This document shows positions 25,174-34,814 of a DNA stretch of 64,000 bases, in pieces. Source of the stretch: an uncultured Cryptobacterium sp. (GTDB lineage: Bacteria; Actinomycetota; Coriobacteriia; Coriobacteriales; Eggerthellaceae); NCBI GenBank assembly GCA_958410215.1, contig CATYOF010000011.1:1-64000 (forward strand), in the 5' to 3' direction. Made by a program: the position numbers and the translations under genes. Numbering within the stretch: the first letter of the stretch is position 1; the number at the start of each line of letters is the position of its first letter. The notes below the pieces were generated by a model. It was not told the origin of the DNA and ran no database searches. It was given only the letters and a program-made list of their open reading frames with translations.

Positions 25174-26346
25174 GTGAAAGCAATTAGTAACAAGATGCTT
25201 GTCTTAATTCTGACTATTGGGGTATTTGGCATTTTGAACACTGAAATGGGTATTGTAGGGGTAATCCCGTATGTTTCTGAACGCTTTAGTGTACCTGTTC
25301 CTGATGCAGGTCTTTTAGTAAGTGGCTTTGCGCTTATAGTTGCTATCGCGGGTCCAACTATGCCGTTGTTGTTTTCGAAAATAAATCGTAAAAAAGTGAT
25401 GTTGCTTTCGCTTGGAGTTTTTTCAGTTTGCAATGTTGTTTCAGTTTTTGCCCCTTCGTTCGAAGTGTTGTTGGCGGCACGCGTAATTCCTGCAGCTTTT
25501 CATCCTTTGTATGTTTCGATGGCGATGGCTCTTGCCCAACACTCGGGGGATACTCCAGAAGAATGTGCGAAGGCATCTGCACAAGTGTTTGTTGGGGTTT
25601 CTGCGGGCATGGTGGTGGGTGCTCCGATAGCAGGTATGCTTGCGGAATCTATCGCCTTTTCTGCGGCAATGGCGTTTTTTGCAGTAATAACGGTGGTAGC
25701 TCTTTTGCTAACGGTTGTCGCTGTTCCTTCAATGCCTGTTATTAATCCACTTTCCTATGGAAAACAGGTTGCCGTTCTAAAGCGACCAATTGTACTGATT
25801 TCGCTGGTGGCGGCTGGCTCTATCAATGCTGCGATGTTTGGATTTTACAGCTTCCTTGCAGAATACTTGGGTAGTGTTGCAGGCATGGAGGCAGCTCTGG
25901 TAAGCACAATGCTTTTGGTCTACGGATTAAGTAATGTGTTTGGCAATGTAATCGCTGGACGTACATTGGGAAAAGCGCCTTATCTAACAATGCTTGTGGG
26001 TCCTATTGCATTGCTTGTGCTTTACGTTGTCTTGTTTGGTGTGGTGGCAAATGTATTAGTTGTTGTAGCTGTAGTGCTTGTTCTTGGGGTAGTAGTTGGT
26101 GTTGCTAATACTACCGACCAGTTTATGGTTTCTCGCTCTGCACCCGATGCGCCAGATTTTATCAATGGACTCTTTCTTACCACAACTAATTTGGGCACCA
26201 CTATAGGAACAAGCATTTGTGGCATGTTTATTTCCGATATGGGAACTTCGTTTTCGGTATGGGGTACCGTGCCATGCCTTATTTTAGGATTTGTTTTTGT
26301 GTTGCTTCGTATGAAGTGTGTTCGTTCGGGAATCCTGAAACTTTGA
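25174..26346 (+). CDS. MFS transporter (DHA1/sugar efflux-like)
   Basis: A 390-residue, 12-helix major facilitator resembling the arabinose/chloramphenicol efflux (AraJ/CmlA) branch: ILNTEMGIVGVIPYVSERFS in the first helix-loop, and motif A as SKINRKKVM. Start: GAAGGAAA fits GTG 25174; an upstream TTG at 25159 would overlap the SD. The last 63 bases run under the 3' end of the convergent repeat-protein gene, an unusually long convergent overlap. Probable exporter, substrate unknown. Confidence 0.8.
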   Translation: MKAISNKMLVLILTIGVFGILNTEMGIVGVIPYVSERFSVPVPDAGLLVSGFALIVAIAGPTMPLLFSKINRKKVMLLSLGVFSVCNVVSVFAPSFEVLLAARVIPAAFHPLYVSMAMALAQHSGDTPEECAKASAQVFVGVSAGMVVGAPIAGMLAESIAFSAAMAFFAVITVVALLLTVVAVPSMPVINPLSYGKQVAVLKRPIVLISLVAAGSINAAMFGFYSFLAEYLGSVAGMEAALVSTMLLVYGLSNVFGNVIAGRTLGKAPYLTMLVGPIALLVLYVVLFGVVANVLVVVAVVLVLGVVVGVANTTDQFMVSRSAPDAPDFINGLFLTTTNLGTTIGTSICGMFISDMGTSFSVWGTVPCLILGFVFVLLRMKCVRSGILKL

Positions 26347-27429
26347 CTGCTTATTCTTGTTAATATCGGCAGCTTTGCTTCCTGTTTGTTTAAGGAAATT
26401 TGCTCCGAGTGAAATACCCTTAGCGAATCCTTTGGCAACGGTTTCTGCTACAACGGGTGCACCTGCAATTACTTTTCCTGCTACGGCTGGTGCTGCTTGT
26501 GTAACTTTTTCAGCAGCTTTTGGAGCTGATTTAGCTACCTTGTCGGCAAAAACTGGGGCAGCCTTTGCCGTGGAGTTAGCAACGGAACTTACTCCTTCGG
26601 CTATCTTGTGTGCAACAACGGGGGCTTGCTTGCCTACTTTTTCTGCCACACCTGGAGCGGCATCGGCTACTTTTTTGGCAGCGACAGGTGCTTTGTCGCC
26701 AATAGTTTTAGCTACTACAGGTGCAGTATCAGCAATTTTCTTTGCTACAACTGGAGCAGTATCAGCTACTTTTTTGGCTACAAAGGGGGCTGCTTCGGCG
26801 GCTTTTTTAGCAACAACTGGTATTTGTTGCGCAACGTTTTTGGCTACGTTGGGAGCTTCCTTTGCTGCTTTTTGAGCCGCCTGTTTTGTTTGCTCCTTTG
26901 CTATTTCGGTCATTTTCGCTGCTGCGTTATCGAGTTTCGCTTCTAGAGGAGAAGCGCTACGGCCCGAGAAATTTCGTTGACCTTTGCTAGCTAATGCTAC
27001 ACCTCCCACAATAAATACAGCACCCGGACCAGGCAGAATTAACAGAGGGACACCTGCTACTGCAAGCGCTCCACCTGCTGCCATTTGTGCCGCTCCTTTT
27101 ATTTTTTGCGTTTGCGAAGTGGGCGTTTGTTCGCCTTCATGGGGGATTACGTTGGGAATAACAGTTATTGGATCGGTGGTAGATTGTGCGGTAGCGGTTA
27201 CGTTGTCTTTGCTTGATGAATTCGTTGAATAAGATGCTGTAGTTTCGTAATATTGAGCAGTTACTTCTTCAAAGATGCCATCAATGGTTGCGTGCTCTGT
27301 GCTCTGTTTTTTGTTGGTGTCAGTGTTTTCGGTAGTGATTGGATCAGTATCAATAACTTCTGCTTCGATGGTTTCTACTTCAATTGCTTCAGGTTTGTTT
27401 ATGTTCGATTCGGAATTAGTTGTGGCCAT
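26284..27429 (-). CDS. Membrane-anchored Ala/Val/Lys-rich protein with 11-residue repeats
   Basis: A 381-residue protein. Residues 1-110 are acidic and Thr/Ser rich. A hydrophobic segment (GAVFIVGGVALASKG, with an LPGPGA turn) around 125-155 probably crosses the membrane. Residues about 175-350 are near-perfect 11-residue units of the form APVVAKKVADT, repeated about 14 times, predicting a long amphipathic helix like those of LEA, synuclein or apolipoprotein-type repeats. Start: the minus-strand SD GAGGG fits ATG 27429 better than GTG 27444. The 3' end overlaps the convergent MFS gene by 63 bases. Function unknown. Confidence 0.75.
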   Translation of the reverse strand: MATTNSESNINKPEAIEVETIEAEVIDTDPITTENTDTNKKQSTEHATIDGIFEEVTAQYYETTASYSTNSSSKDNVTATAQSTTDPITVIPNVIPHEGEQTPTSQTQKIKGAAQMAAGGALAVAGVPLLILPGPGAVFIVGGVALASKGQRNFSGRSASPLEAKLDNAAAKMTEIAKEQTKQAAQKAAKEAPNVAKNVAQQIPVVAKKAAEAAPFVAKKVADTAPVVAKKIADTAPVVAKTIGDKAPVAAKKVADAAPGVAEKVGKQAPVVAHKIAEGVSSVANSTAKAAPVFADKVAKSAPKAAEKVTQAAPAVAGKVIAGAPVVAETVAKGFAKGISLGANFLKQTGSKAADINKNKQSKFQDSRTNTLHTKQHKNKS

Positions 27430-27643
27430 GGTAATCCCTCGCACATGATCAGGTAGTTTTGTCTTTATTGATTATACCGAAGAGAAGATTTTCTATTAAA
27501 CCTCGCTATCGTAACTGTTGGGTAATTGTTGAAAGAATGGACGCTTCGAAGTAATTGTTTTACTTGCTACCTTCAGTTAGTCGATTTTTACAGCACAATT
27601 TTGCTAATCAAGATATCTATGCATTGTTGGTAGAATAACGTGC

Positions 27644-29110
27644 ATGAATAGAAAAACTCCCTCGAAACACAACAATGATATTTCGGAACTTGACACAATA
27701 CCTCCAAATGCAAACAGTGAGGCATCGACGTCTAGTGAATCCGTCGCGAGTTCGAATAATACAACGTCGGCATTCGGCAACGGTACTTCAGTACATAAAA
27801 AGCTAGCGCTGTTGGCCATTCCGACCTTTGGCCAGCTTATTGCGGAACCTACGTTTGTTTTGATTGACACCGCTATTGTGGGACATGTGAGTGATTCTGC
27901 TTTAGCGGGGCTATCTCTTGGGTCAACCGTCGTGCTTACTGCAGTTGGCTTATGCGTCTTTCTGGCGTATTCCACTACTTCGCAAGTTGCCCGCTTGTTT
28001 GGTGCAGGTAAGAAACAACAGGGCTTACAAGCAGGCATGAATGGTTTGTGGTTGTCGCTTTGTATCGGTATGGTGTTGGCTGCGCTTTTGTTTGTATGCG
28101 CCGAGCTGCTTTGTGGCTTTTTGGGTGGTAGAGGTGAAACGCTTCAGCAGGCAACTATATACACCCAAATGGTTCTTCTTGGTGTACCGGGTATGCTGTT
28201 GGTTTATGCAGCAAATGGAATTTTCCGTGGGTTGCAAAAGGTAAGCATTACGTTGATTGCTGCGGTAAGTGGTGCCCTGGTTAATACGATACTCGATGTG
28301 TTATTCGTACTTGTGTGGGGTTGGGGCATAGCGGGTTCTGGCATTGCAACGGCAATTGCCCAATGGTTTATGGGGTTGTTTTTGCTTATTCCTGCGGTGA
28401 AGTGGACTTTAGCTGGAGGCGCGTCTTTGAAACCTTCAATGCGCGGAATTGCTTCTGCGGGAGGCAATGGCTTTCCTTTATTTGTGCGTACCTTAGCGCT
28501 TCGTGTAGCTTTGGTGGCTTCTGTTATGGCGGCAGCTTCTATGGGAACTGAAGTTTTAGCAGCATATCAGGTGGTAAATGCGGCATGGAACTTTACCGTT
28601 AATGCACTTGATTCTATTGCTATTGCGGGACAAACCCTTGTGGGTTCGGAACTGGGTGCACGTGCTTACGGTCGGGCACGTATGTTGACGCAAGATACCG
28701 CTCGGGCGGGTTTTGTGGTTGGTATTGTAGTAGGTGTGGTTTTTGCAGCTCTTGGATTAGTGGCTGGTCAGCTATTTTCGCCCAATCCGTCTATCCAGGT
28801 TTTAGTAACAGCGGGAATGGTGGCAGTTGGCGTAATGATGCCGCTTCAAGGCTGGATGTGGGCACTTGATGGCATCTTGATAGGCGCGGGTGATTTCCGT
28901 TATTTAGCATTTACGTGTGGAGTATCTGCTCTTGTGCATATTGCCGCATTGGTGGTCTTGGTGTTTGCTGTTGGGCCCTATTTGCCAGACGATTTGGCTC
29001 GTATAGCAGCGCTTTGGCTGGTGATGGGAGTTTTTCTTATGGGCTGCAGAGGGATTGCTAATGGTTTACGCGCTAAGGGTGAAACTTGGATAAAGAATGC
29101 TGTACTGTAG
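27644..29110 (+). CDS. MATE family efflux transporter (DinF-like)
   Basis: A 488-residue protein: a hydrophilic Ser/Asn/Thr-rich N-terminal tail of about 45 residues followed by 12 membrane helices. LLAIPTFGQLIAEPTFVLID at the first helix and GAGKKQQGLQAGMNGLWLSL are typical of the DinF branch of MATE multidrug/sodium antiporters. No strong SD is seen before the ATG at 27644; internal in-frame starts are possible, given the low-complexity tail. Confidence 0.9.
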   Translation: MNRKTPSKHNNDISELDTIPPNANSEASTSSESVASSNNTTSAFGNGTSVHKKLALLAIPTFGQLIAEPTFVLIDTAIVGHVSDSALAGLSLGSTVVLTAVGLCVFLAYSTTSQVARLFGAGKKQQGLQAGMNGLWLSLCIGMVLAALLFVCAELLCGFLGGRGETLQQATIYTQMVLLGVPGMLLVYAANGIFRGLQKVSITLIAAVSGALVNTILDVLFVLVWGWGIAGSGIATAIAQWFMGLFLLIPAVKWTLAGGASLKPSMRGIASAGGNGFPLFVRTLALRVALVASVMAAASMGTEVLAAYQVVNAAWNFTVNALDSIAIAGQTLVGSELGARAYGRARMLTQDTARAGFVVGIVVGVVFAALGLVAGQLFSPNPSIQVLVTAGMVAVGVMMPLQGWMWALDGILIGAGDFRYLAFTCGVSALVHIAALVVLVFAVGPYLPDDLARIAALWLVMGVFLMGCRGIANGLRAKGETWIKNAVL

Positions 29111-29201
29111 TTTGCGCGTAGTATTCGGTTTATTCTGTTTTCATATGTCCAGGTAGAAGTGCTAGCGCTTGTTTCTGATCCTTTGAATTTCTAGTGGCTT
29201 G

Positions 29202-30476
29202 CTACCGAACTTTTTCTTGAAGATGAGTTTTCTCGTCGAATGCTTTTGATGATTTGTATGATGCCGCCCAGATTATAAGGGCAACTATGAGAGTGATAGC
29301 AGCTCCAGTCATAACTGTATGCCAATCTCCTATATTCCAAAGTATTGAGGCAAGGGTGCTACCAATTGCGCAGAATATAAAATTATTAACTACAAAACAG
29401 GTATTGAGACGACTTCGTTTGGTTGGATTAAGAGAAAACAGGCGTGATTGATTCAAAATCGAAACGCTTTGGTTGGCGAGTGAGTAAATTGCTGCAAGCA
29501 CGATTAGAGCAATTACTGAAGTTTCTGCAAATAAATCTGCAAGGATAATGCATGTCAAATTAAGGGCAAGAAAAACACCCGTTGCTTTAACCCCTAATCC
29601 ACGATCTTGCAATGATCCTACTTTCATGGCGGCGAGTGCTCCCGTAATTGCGGTTAAGCTTACTAGGCCAATTTGAAAAGTTGAATATTGGAATGGCTCT
29701 GCTGAAAGCAGAAAGGTAACCGATGTCCAAAAAATATTGAATACAATGCCAAATGAACACGCCGCAATCATCATTAAAGGGATAAGGGTTGGGGTGGTGT
29801 GAAGGGTATGAAACACATCGTGAATAAGAGCTGGGTAAGATATTTTTTCTCGATCGGGTGTTTCAGGAATCATGTGAACAATAATGAAAGCCAAAATAAT
29901 ATTAATTCCTGCTGCAAAAAGGTAAATTGCACGCCAATCAAACACATCGGCAACCAGGCCACTTATGGTTCGTGCAGATAAAATACCAATCGTAATTCCG
30001 CCAGAAATAATGCCTACGTTTTTGCCTCGCTCAGTTGGGCTCGATATATCGCCAGTTAAGGGCATGATTATTTGACCTGAAATGGTCACTAAACCTAAGC
30101 AGCCAAGAGAAAAAGCAAGCGCTGCAAAAGAAGGTGCCAGAGAAACTGCTATAAGGGCAATTACGGTGAGCAGCATCATAGTAAATATTAACTTGCGACG
30201 ATGGAGAACATCACCAAGCGGGACTATAAAGAAAAGGCCCAGAGCGTATCCGATCTGAGTTGCCATTATTAAGAAGCCACCCTGGGCGGTATCTATGCCG
30301 AAACCGTGAGTGATCTGCGCTAAAAGAGGCTGCGCCCAGTAAAGATTACCTACTGCCATACCCGAAGCAACGGCAAGCATAATGATTAAAGCGGGTGGGA
30401 CTACTGAAGGGGAGTTGTCCTTCATTACTTCCGTGGTGTTTGAGGTGTGTTTGATATTTTCTGAATCAATATTCAT
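29202..30476 (-). CDS. MFS transporter (DHA1 family, 12 helices)
   Basis: A 424-residue major facilitator with VASGMAVGNLYWAQPLLAQI in the first helix and VPLGDVLHRRKLIF as motif A, resembling the YgaY/YybF-type drug-efflux or uptake carriers of many Gram-positives. The N-terminus carries about 30 polar residues. Monocistronic and convergent with the MATE gene. Confidence 0.85.
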   Translation of the reverse strand: MNIDSENIKHTSNTTEVMKDNSPSVVPPALIIMLAVASGMAVGNLYWAQPLLAQITHGFGIDTAQGGFLIMATQIGYALGLFFIVPLGDVLHRRKLIFTMMLLTVIALIAVSLAPSFAALAFSLGCLGLVTISGQIIMPLTGDISSPTERGKNVGIISGGITIGILSARTISGLVADVFDWRAIYLFAAGINIILAFIIVHMIPETPDREKISYPALIHDVFHTLHTTPTLIPLMMIAACSFGIVFNIFWTSVTFLLSAEPFQYSTFQIGLVSLTAITGALAAMKVGSLQDRGLGVKATGVFLALNLTCIILADLFAETSVIALIVLAAIYSLANQSVSILNQSRLFSLNPTKRSRLNTCFVVNNFIFCAIGSTLASILWNIGDWHTVMTGAAITLIVALIIWAASYKSSKAFDEKTHLQEKVR

Positions 30477-30695
30477 AGCGTAATTATGATACTAATTCAA
30501 AGCGGAATCACTTGTCCTTTCGATCTGTGTCGTATCACTTTTTGCAAGGATCGGAATAAATGACAGAAAGGGTATTGTTTAAAATCACAAGATAAGGAAC
30601 AATATAAATAATTGATTGGTCTTACCGAGGTCTTTATATATTTTTTTGGGGCATTTTAGTGATTTTGGCGTTTCTAGTTCGGAAAGGAATATCGC

Positions 30696-31316
30696 ATGTT
30701 TGGCTTCGGTAGAAAAATCATAGAAGAATTTCTTAACAAAAACGTTTCTGGCAGTTCTTACGGGCGTAGCTCGTATTGCAGAACTTCTTCTTACGACTCT
30801 TCATATTCGCCTTCTCGGGAATCTGTATATCCGAGTTGCGATTATCCCGAGAATCCTGCAAGATCTCAGGATTCTTCGAGATATCAAGGCTATCAAGTAT
30901 CTCAAAATCCATTAGAGCCTAACGAAATAACTAAAGTAGTAAGTTATTTCAATAGGCAAGTACAAGATTTCGACACGTATAAGCTTTTCATTTGCGTTCA
31001 AGATCCTAATTCGGATCGGCCTGTTGCAGTGCGCACACCTTCACTGCTTAGTCCTTCTGATGTTTTGTTCATCTTGGATAATCCAGATTTGTTTTTAGTA
31101 GGTACTGATATCACTGGTACGGTGTCTGATAGCTACTATGCGACTGAGCCTCGAACAATTGTAGTGGATCATCCTAGTAGCAAGAGGCGACTTGATCTTT
31201 CTCGTTTAGATGAAAAAGGGAGACTTACAATTACTATGCCTAAATATACGGTCGTTGCACGCGATGATTTGTCAGATGTTCCTCTTCAAGGACATAATGG
31301 ACCCAAAACAAGATAG
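30696..31316 (+). CDS. Hypothetical protein with Ser/Tyr-rich N-terminus
   Basis: A 206-residue soluble protein. Residues 18-75 are a Ser/Tyr/Arg/Pro-rich low-complexity stretch, and about 80-206 looks like a folded domain (EPNEITKVVSYFNRQVQDFD, TPSLLSPSDVLFILDNPDLF). I do not recognise the family. SD GGAAAGGA precedes the ATG. It is followed by two other small hypothetical genes on the same strand, with gaps of 105 and 177 bases. No function can be assigned. Confidence 0.6.
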   Translation: MFGFGRKIIEEFLNKNVSGSSYGRSSYCRTSSYDSSYSPSRESVYPSCDYPENPARSQDSSRYQGYQVSQNPLEPNEITKVVSYFNRQVQDFDTYKLFICVQDPNSDRPVAVRTPSLLSPSDVLFILDNPDLFLVGTDITGTVSDSYYATEPRTIVVDHPSSKRRLDLSRLDEKGRLTITMPKYTVVARDDLSDVPLQGHNGPKTR

Positions 31317-31421
31317 GCTATTTTGCTGTCTATAGGGCTAATCTTTAGCGTCTCTTGAGAGCATCTGAATCGACGACTTTTTCGAAAAACTACTGGTATT
31401 GTTTAGACAAAGGAATTTCCC

Positions 31422-31640
31422 ATGGAGTTCATCGCTTTGATTTTTTATATCTATGCGTTTATACAATTCGTTAAAATGTGCGGCTTTTTGCTAACTGATT
31501 CTGTTGCTATTCGTATGCACGACAAGCCATACAGGGACAGCGAACCAAGAATGGGTCGCTTAGGTAGATCCTATAAAGCTTTTGGCAAAATGATTTTGGC
31601 AATTTTGCTTGGTACGGGCTGCATGATGCTTACGATGTAG
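31422..31640 (+). CDS. Small hypothetical membrane protein
   Basis: A 72-residue protein with hydrophobic segments at about 3-26 and 54-71 and a charged loop between (RMHDKPYRDSEPRMGRLGRS). SD AAAGGAA precedes the ATG. Unknown family; real coding is supported by the SD, the topology and its place in a row of same-strand genes. Confidence 0.5.
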   Translation: MEFIALIFYIYAFIQFVKMCGFLLTDSVAIRMHDKPYRDSEPRMGRLGRSYKAFGKMILAILLGTGCMMLTM

Positions 31641-31817
31641 CGTCATTCTCGTTTTGGTTTGGGGTGCTACCTGGATTAATACAGCCCTACAGCATGGCTA
31701 TAAGGTATACAATAGGAATAGAGAAAATTGCACTAAGCAAAAGGGGATTTGAAAGTTTGGTGCAAGACTCAAAGAAGCTTATTTCTCGCATTTCAAATGC
31801 TGAAGGAGGGATGGGAA

Positions 31818-32054
31818 ATGGCTGGATTGAATATTTGTCCGTATTGCGGAAGTCCTGAAGTTCATGTTTCTGAATGGTTTGATAGCGACAGTGGTGAACC
31901 ATCCTACTATGTCGCATGCGACAAGTGCGGTTATGAAGCAGAGACAAAACAGCCTACCTATGAAGAAGCAGTTGATCATTGGAACAGGCGTGCATCGTTT
32001 GATATTCATAATGCCGACGAGGGTGAAAAGGGATTATACAGCGATCCTATTTAG
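31818..32054 (+). CDS. Lar-like (restriction alleviation type) zinc-ribbon protein
   Basis: A 78-residue protein with CPYCG (7-11) and CDKCGYEAET (34-43) followed by an EEAVDHWNRRA helix, the signature of Lar/Com-like small zinc-ribbon proteins. Lar of the Rac prophage modulates type I restriction-modification, but most relatives are uncharacterised and many lie in prophages. Start: SD AAGGAGGG at 31803-31810 is 7 bases before ATG 31818; ATG 31811 is in another frame. Confidence 0.75.
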   Translation: MAGLNICPYCGSPEVHVSEWFDSDSGEPSYYVACDKCGYEAETKQPTYEEAVDHWNRRASFDIHNADEGEKGLYSDPI

Positions 32055-32099
32055 AAAAAGCAAAGAACACCAGAGCTATATATTCAAAGTAAATTCAAA

Positions 32100-32150
32100 G
32101 AGCGCCTGTATAGAGCATTGGTTGTACGCTTAAGCAGGCGCTCATTTTAC
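32100..32150. terminator. Bidirectional intrinsic terminator
   Basis: Stem GAGCGCCTG (32100-32108) and CAGGCGCTC (32135-32143), a 26-base loop, then ATTTTACTTTT. It lies between the convergent zinc-ribbon and fructose-bisphosphatase genes. Confidence 0.75.
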
Positions 32151-32152
32151 TT

Positions 32153-34075
32153 TTATACTTGTTCTGCAATCTTTCCTTTACGGTAAGCAGAGATGAGTTT
32201 TTCTAAATCAGCAATACGCTTTTTAAGGTGTTTTCCTGCATCAGTTTCGGCAACTTGAAGTGTGTGATCCGCCTCGCTAATGATCCGTTCAGTTGATTCA
32301 ACCCATCTATCTCCGCGAATTGCAGCAACGCTTCCCACAAAAGGCTGATGAGATACAAGACGTATCCCTTTGGCATCAGAGACCAAGGTAAAACCTGCAA
32401 TGCCAGTGGTAGATTGATAGGCATTAGACATTCCGCCGTCAATAATAATGACTTTACCACCACACTTAACAGGATCTTCGCCATCCTTTACTTTAACAGG
32501 CGTATGACCGCATACAATGCGTGCGGTTTCAGGGTTCATACCGAAATCTTCAAAAATCGCATCAAGAACGTCGGCATCTTCAAGAAGCGAGTAGTAAGAG
32601 TTTTTTACTTCTTTGCGTGCTGCTTTATCTTCAATGAGATAAATTTCGAATGTTGCCATCTTGCTTTTTGCGAATAAAGGCGACCCTTCTCCCAGCCAGA
32701 GATACCAAAGCAAATCACAACCACGCTTGTGGCTTTCGGGGTCCTTGGCGGTAAAGGCATCGCGTACATACTTGTCTACGGCATCAAAAAGCGCTTTTCC
32801 TTTGTAGGTTTTACCATGGATGTTTACCTCTTTAAGTGTTCCATCAGGGTTAAGGGGAACACAGGCATGATACATAAGCGTATTGTTTTCGATTTTATAT
32901 AAGCTCCCTTTTTCAAGAAGAAGCGCCATGTGACGCTGAAGTTTTTCACAGTTAAGGAACGCTTGTTCAAGCGAATACATAACCGCTTCTTCTTCATCGG
33001 TCAATTGATAAGGATCCGTCCAATCAACCGTAGGGAATACCGGATCAGTAATTTCATACTCAATGCCATCAACCTCTACGGTATTAGTTTCAAGATTGAT
33101 TTTGTGCAGTAATTTGCGATCCTCTAAGTTGAATGAAGGATTGTCATCAATATGTTTTGCTTCTACTTTGAACTGCAGAATGGCCATTGCCTTTTGGATT
33201 TTTATAGTAAGGTCAAGTTCCTGCGGCGAAAGGTTTGGATTGCCTTTCAGAGCATAGCCAACACAGGGATCATCTTTGTAGGTTTTAAGTGCGAAGTTTG
33301 CTAAAGGTAGAAGGTTAATACCGTAAGCATCGCTCAAGATAGATAAATTGCCATAACGTGCGCAATTTCGTACCACATGAGCAATGCAACCACGTTGGCC
33401 TAGGGCTGCGCCCATCCAGACAATGTCATGGTTGCCCCATTGGATATCAATATGGGGCGAATTTGCGAGTTCATCCATGATAAGTTCAGGGAAGGGGCCA
33501 CGATCATATACGTCGCCCACCATATGGAGTTTGCTAACTAACATAGTTCTTACTGCCAAGCAGAGTGCTTCAATATAGTCTGGTGCGGTATTCGTACTAA
33601 TAAGTGAAGAAACAATTTCGATTGGATAATCTAGCGAAAGCAAATCTTGGGTGAGCACCGCAAATTCTTCGGGAAGCGCTTCAGCTAATTCGCGATTGGA
33701 ATGAGTAAGCAAAAGGTAGTCAACAAGAACCAGTAGTTGCGAAATTGATTCCTCATACCAAGATACTGATTCTTCTTCATCCTCTAAAATGCATTCCATT
33801 TTTTCTTGTGGATAGCAAATAAGACAGGTAAGCGCGGCCTTTTCCTGGTCGGTAAGTGATTCGCCAAACGCGCTTTCTATAGCACGCTGCAAATTGCCGC
33901 AACCAGTTCTTAGAATGTTGGCAAACGCTTCGTATTCGCCATGAATGTCTGAAATATAGAGTTCAGTAGGTTTAGGAAGCGATAATTCGCCTGCATAGTG
34001 AGCTATTGCGGTAGCAGCTTGGCGTGAGGTGGGAAAAGAATGGGAGAGCAATTCCAAGTAGCGAGCCTTTTTCAT
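32153..34075 (-). CDS. fbp: Fructose-1,6-bisphosphatase, class III
   Basis: A 640-residue protein, the usual length of the class III (Firmicutes-type) enzyme. The calcineurin-like metal centre is visible: ISDIHGEYEAF (about 42-52), GDVYDRGPFPELIMDEL, WGNHDIVWMGAA, and CGHTPVKVKDG near 523. It hydrolyses fructose 1,6-bisphosphate to fructose 6-phosphate in gluconeogenesis, in the cytoplasm. GGAGG on the minus strand precedes the ATG. The nearby class II aldolase and DhaKL genes make this a triose/hexose phosphate neighbourhood. Confidence 0.95.
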   Translation of the reverse strand: MKKARYLELLSHSFPTSRQAATAIAHYAGELSLPKPTELYISDIHGEYEAFANILRTGCGNLQRAIESAFGESLTDQEKAALTCLICYPQEKMECILEDEEESVSWYEESISQLLVLVDYLLLTHSNRELAEALPEEFAVLTQDLLSLDYPIEIVSSLISTNTAPDYIEALCLAVRTMLVSKLHMVGDVYDRGPFPELIMDELANSPHIDIQWGNHDIVWMGAALGQRGCIAHVVRNCARYGNLSILSDAYGINLLPLANFALKTYKDDPCVGYALKGNPNLSPQELDLTIKIQKAMAILQFKVEAKHIDDNPSFNLEDRKLLHKINLETNTVEVDGIEYEITDPVFPTVDWTDPYQLTDEEEAVMYSLEQAFLNCEKLQRHMALLLEKGSLYKIENNTLMYHACVPLNPDGTLKEVNIHGKTYKGKALFDAVDKYVRDAFTAKDPESHKRGCDLLWYLWLGEGSPLFAKSKMATFEIYLIEDKAARKEVKNSYYSLLEDADVLDAIFEDFGMNPETARIVCGHTPVKVKDGEDPVKCGGKVIIIDGGMSNAYQSTTGIAGFTLVSDAKGIRLVSHQPFVGSVAAIRGDRWVESTERIISEADHTLQVAETDAGKHLKKRIADLEKLISAYRKGKIAEQV

Positions 34076-34265
34076 AAGGTAGTTCGACCTCCGGTATAGT
34101 GTTGGCTTTTTGCACGAGATGCAGTAAGCGCGTGCTGAGCCGTATCGAGCGGTACTTAATCTAAGGATATTTAGATACTCACAATTTTATATGAAATGGC
34201 GCCCAGTTGAGAAAAGGCTTCTTTTTCTTGAAAGAGATAGTAAAGGAGTCAAAAGAGTATTTGAA

Positions 34266-34814
34266 TTATTGTTTCTTGGTTGTGTTTTTGTTTTTGGCGG
34301 CAATGTTGCGAACCATGATTTCATCTTCATCTTTGCCTGTAATCATGCAATACAGAATAAAAAGAAGACGGAGGCCAAGCATAAAGAATAGAACAGCAAA
34401 AATGAGAAAGAGCCCACCCATTACTGCATCGGTAACAAATTGAGAAGGAAAAATCATCCAGTAGGTAGTCTTTTTTGCTATTTGCACGAGCACTAATACA
34501 CCTGCCGCAATTGTTAAAATGCGTGCTGGTAGCCAGGCTTTACACATGGCACCTATAGTTCTGATTGCATTCATTATGAGAGCAGCAGCCATTCCTAAAG
34601 CAGCTGCACAAAAGCCCGCACAAATAAGAGTAAACCCTATATCTATGGGTTCATTATTTGCTTGTGCTCTTGATATGCCGATAATGAATCCGAAAACAGC
34701 ACCAAAAAGAGCAAATCCAACAATGATACGTACATCCCATTTACGCCTGCCATGTATGATGTCGCTGGCATATTGCATTTCGTCTTGAGTTGGCGGGCGA
34801 TTTAAAACGATCAT
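34266..34814 (-). CDS. Hypothetical membrane protein (about five helices)
   Basis: A 182-residue protein with hydrophobic segments at about 30-50, 58-82, 90-112 and 125-155, and a polar N-terminus starting MIVLNRPPTQDEMQYASDII. I do not recognise the family. The C-terminus is basic and Asn/Lys/Thr rich. Monocistronic on the minus strand. Confidence 0.65.
   Translation of the reverse strand: MIVLNRPPTQDEMQYASDIIHGRRKWDVRIIVGFALFGAVFGFIIGISRAQANNEPIDIGFTLICAGFCAAALGMAAALIMNAIRTIGAMCKAWLPARILTIAAGVLVLVQIAKKTTYWMIFPSQFVTDAVMGGLFLIFAVLFFMLGLRLLFILYCMITGKDEDEIMVRNIAAKNKNTTKKQ

Noticed and set aside
26357..26875. Plus-strand Ala/Thr-rich open frame within the 11-residue-repeat gene
   Set aside because: It is the antisense reading of a repetitive gene; the real gene has the SD and the coherent amphipathic repeat.
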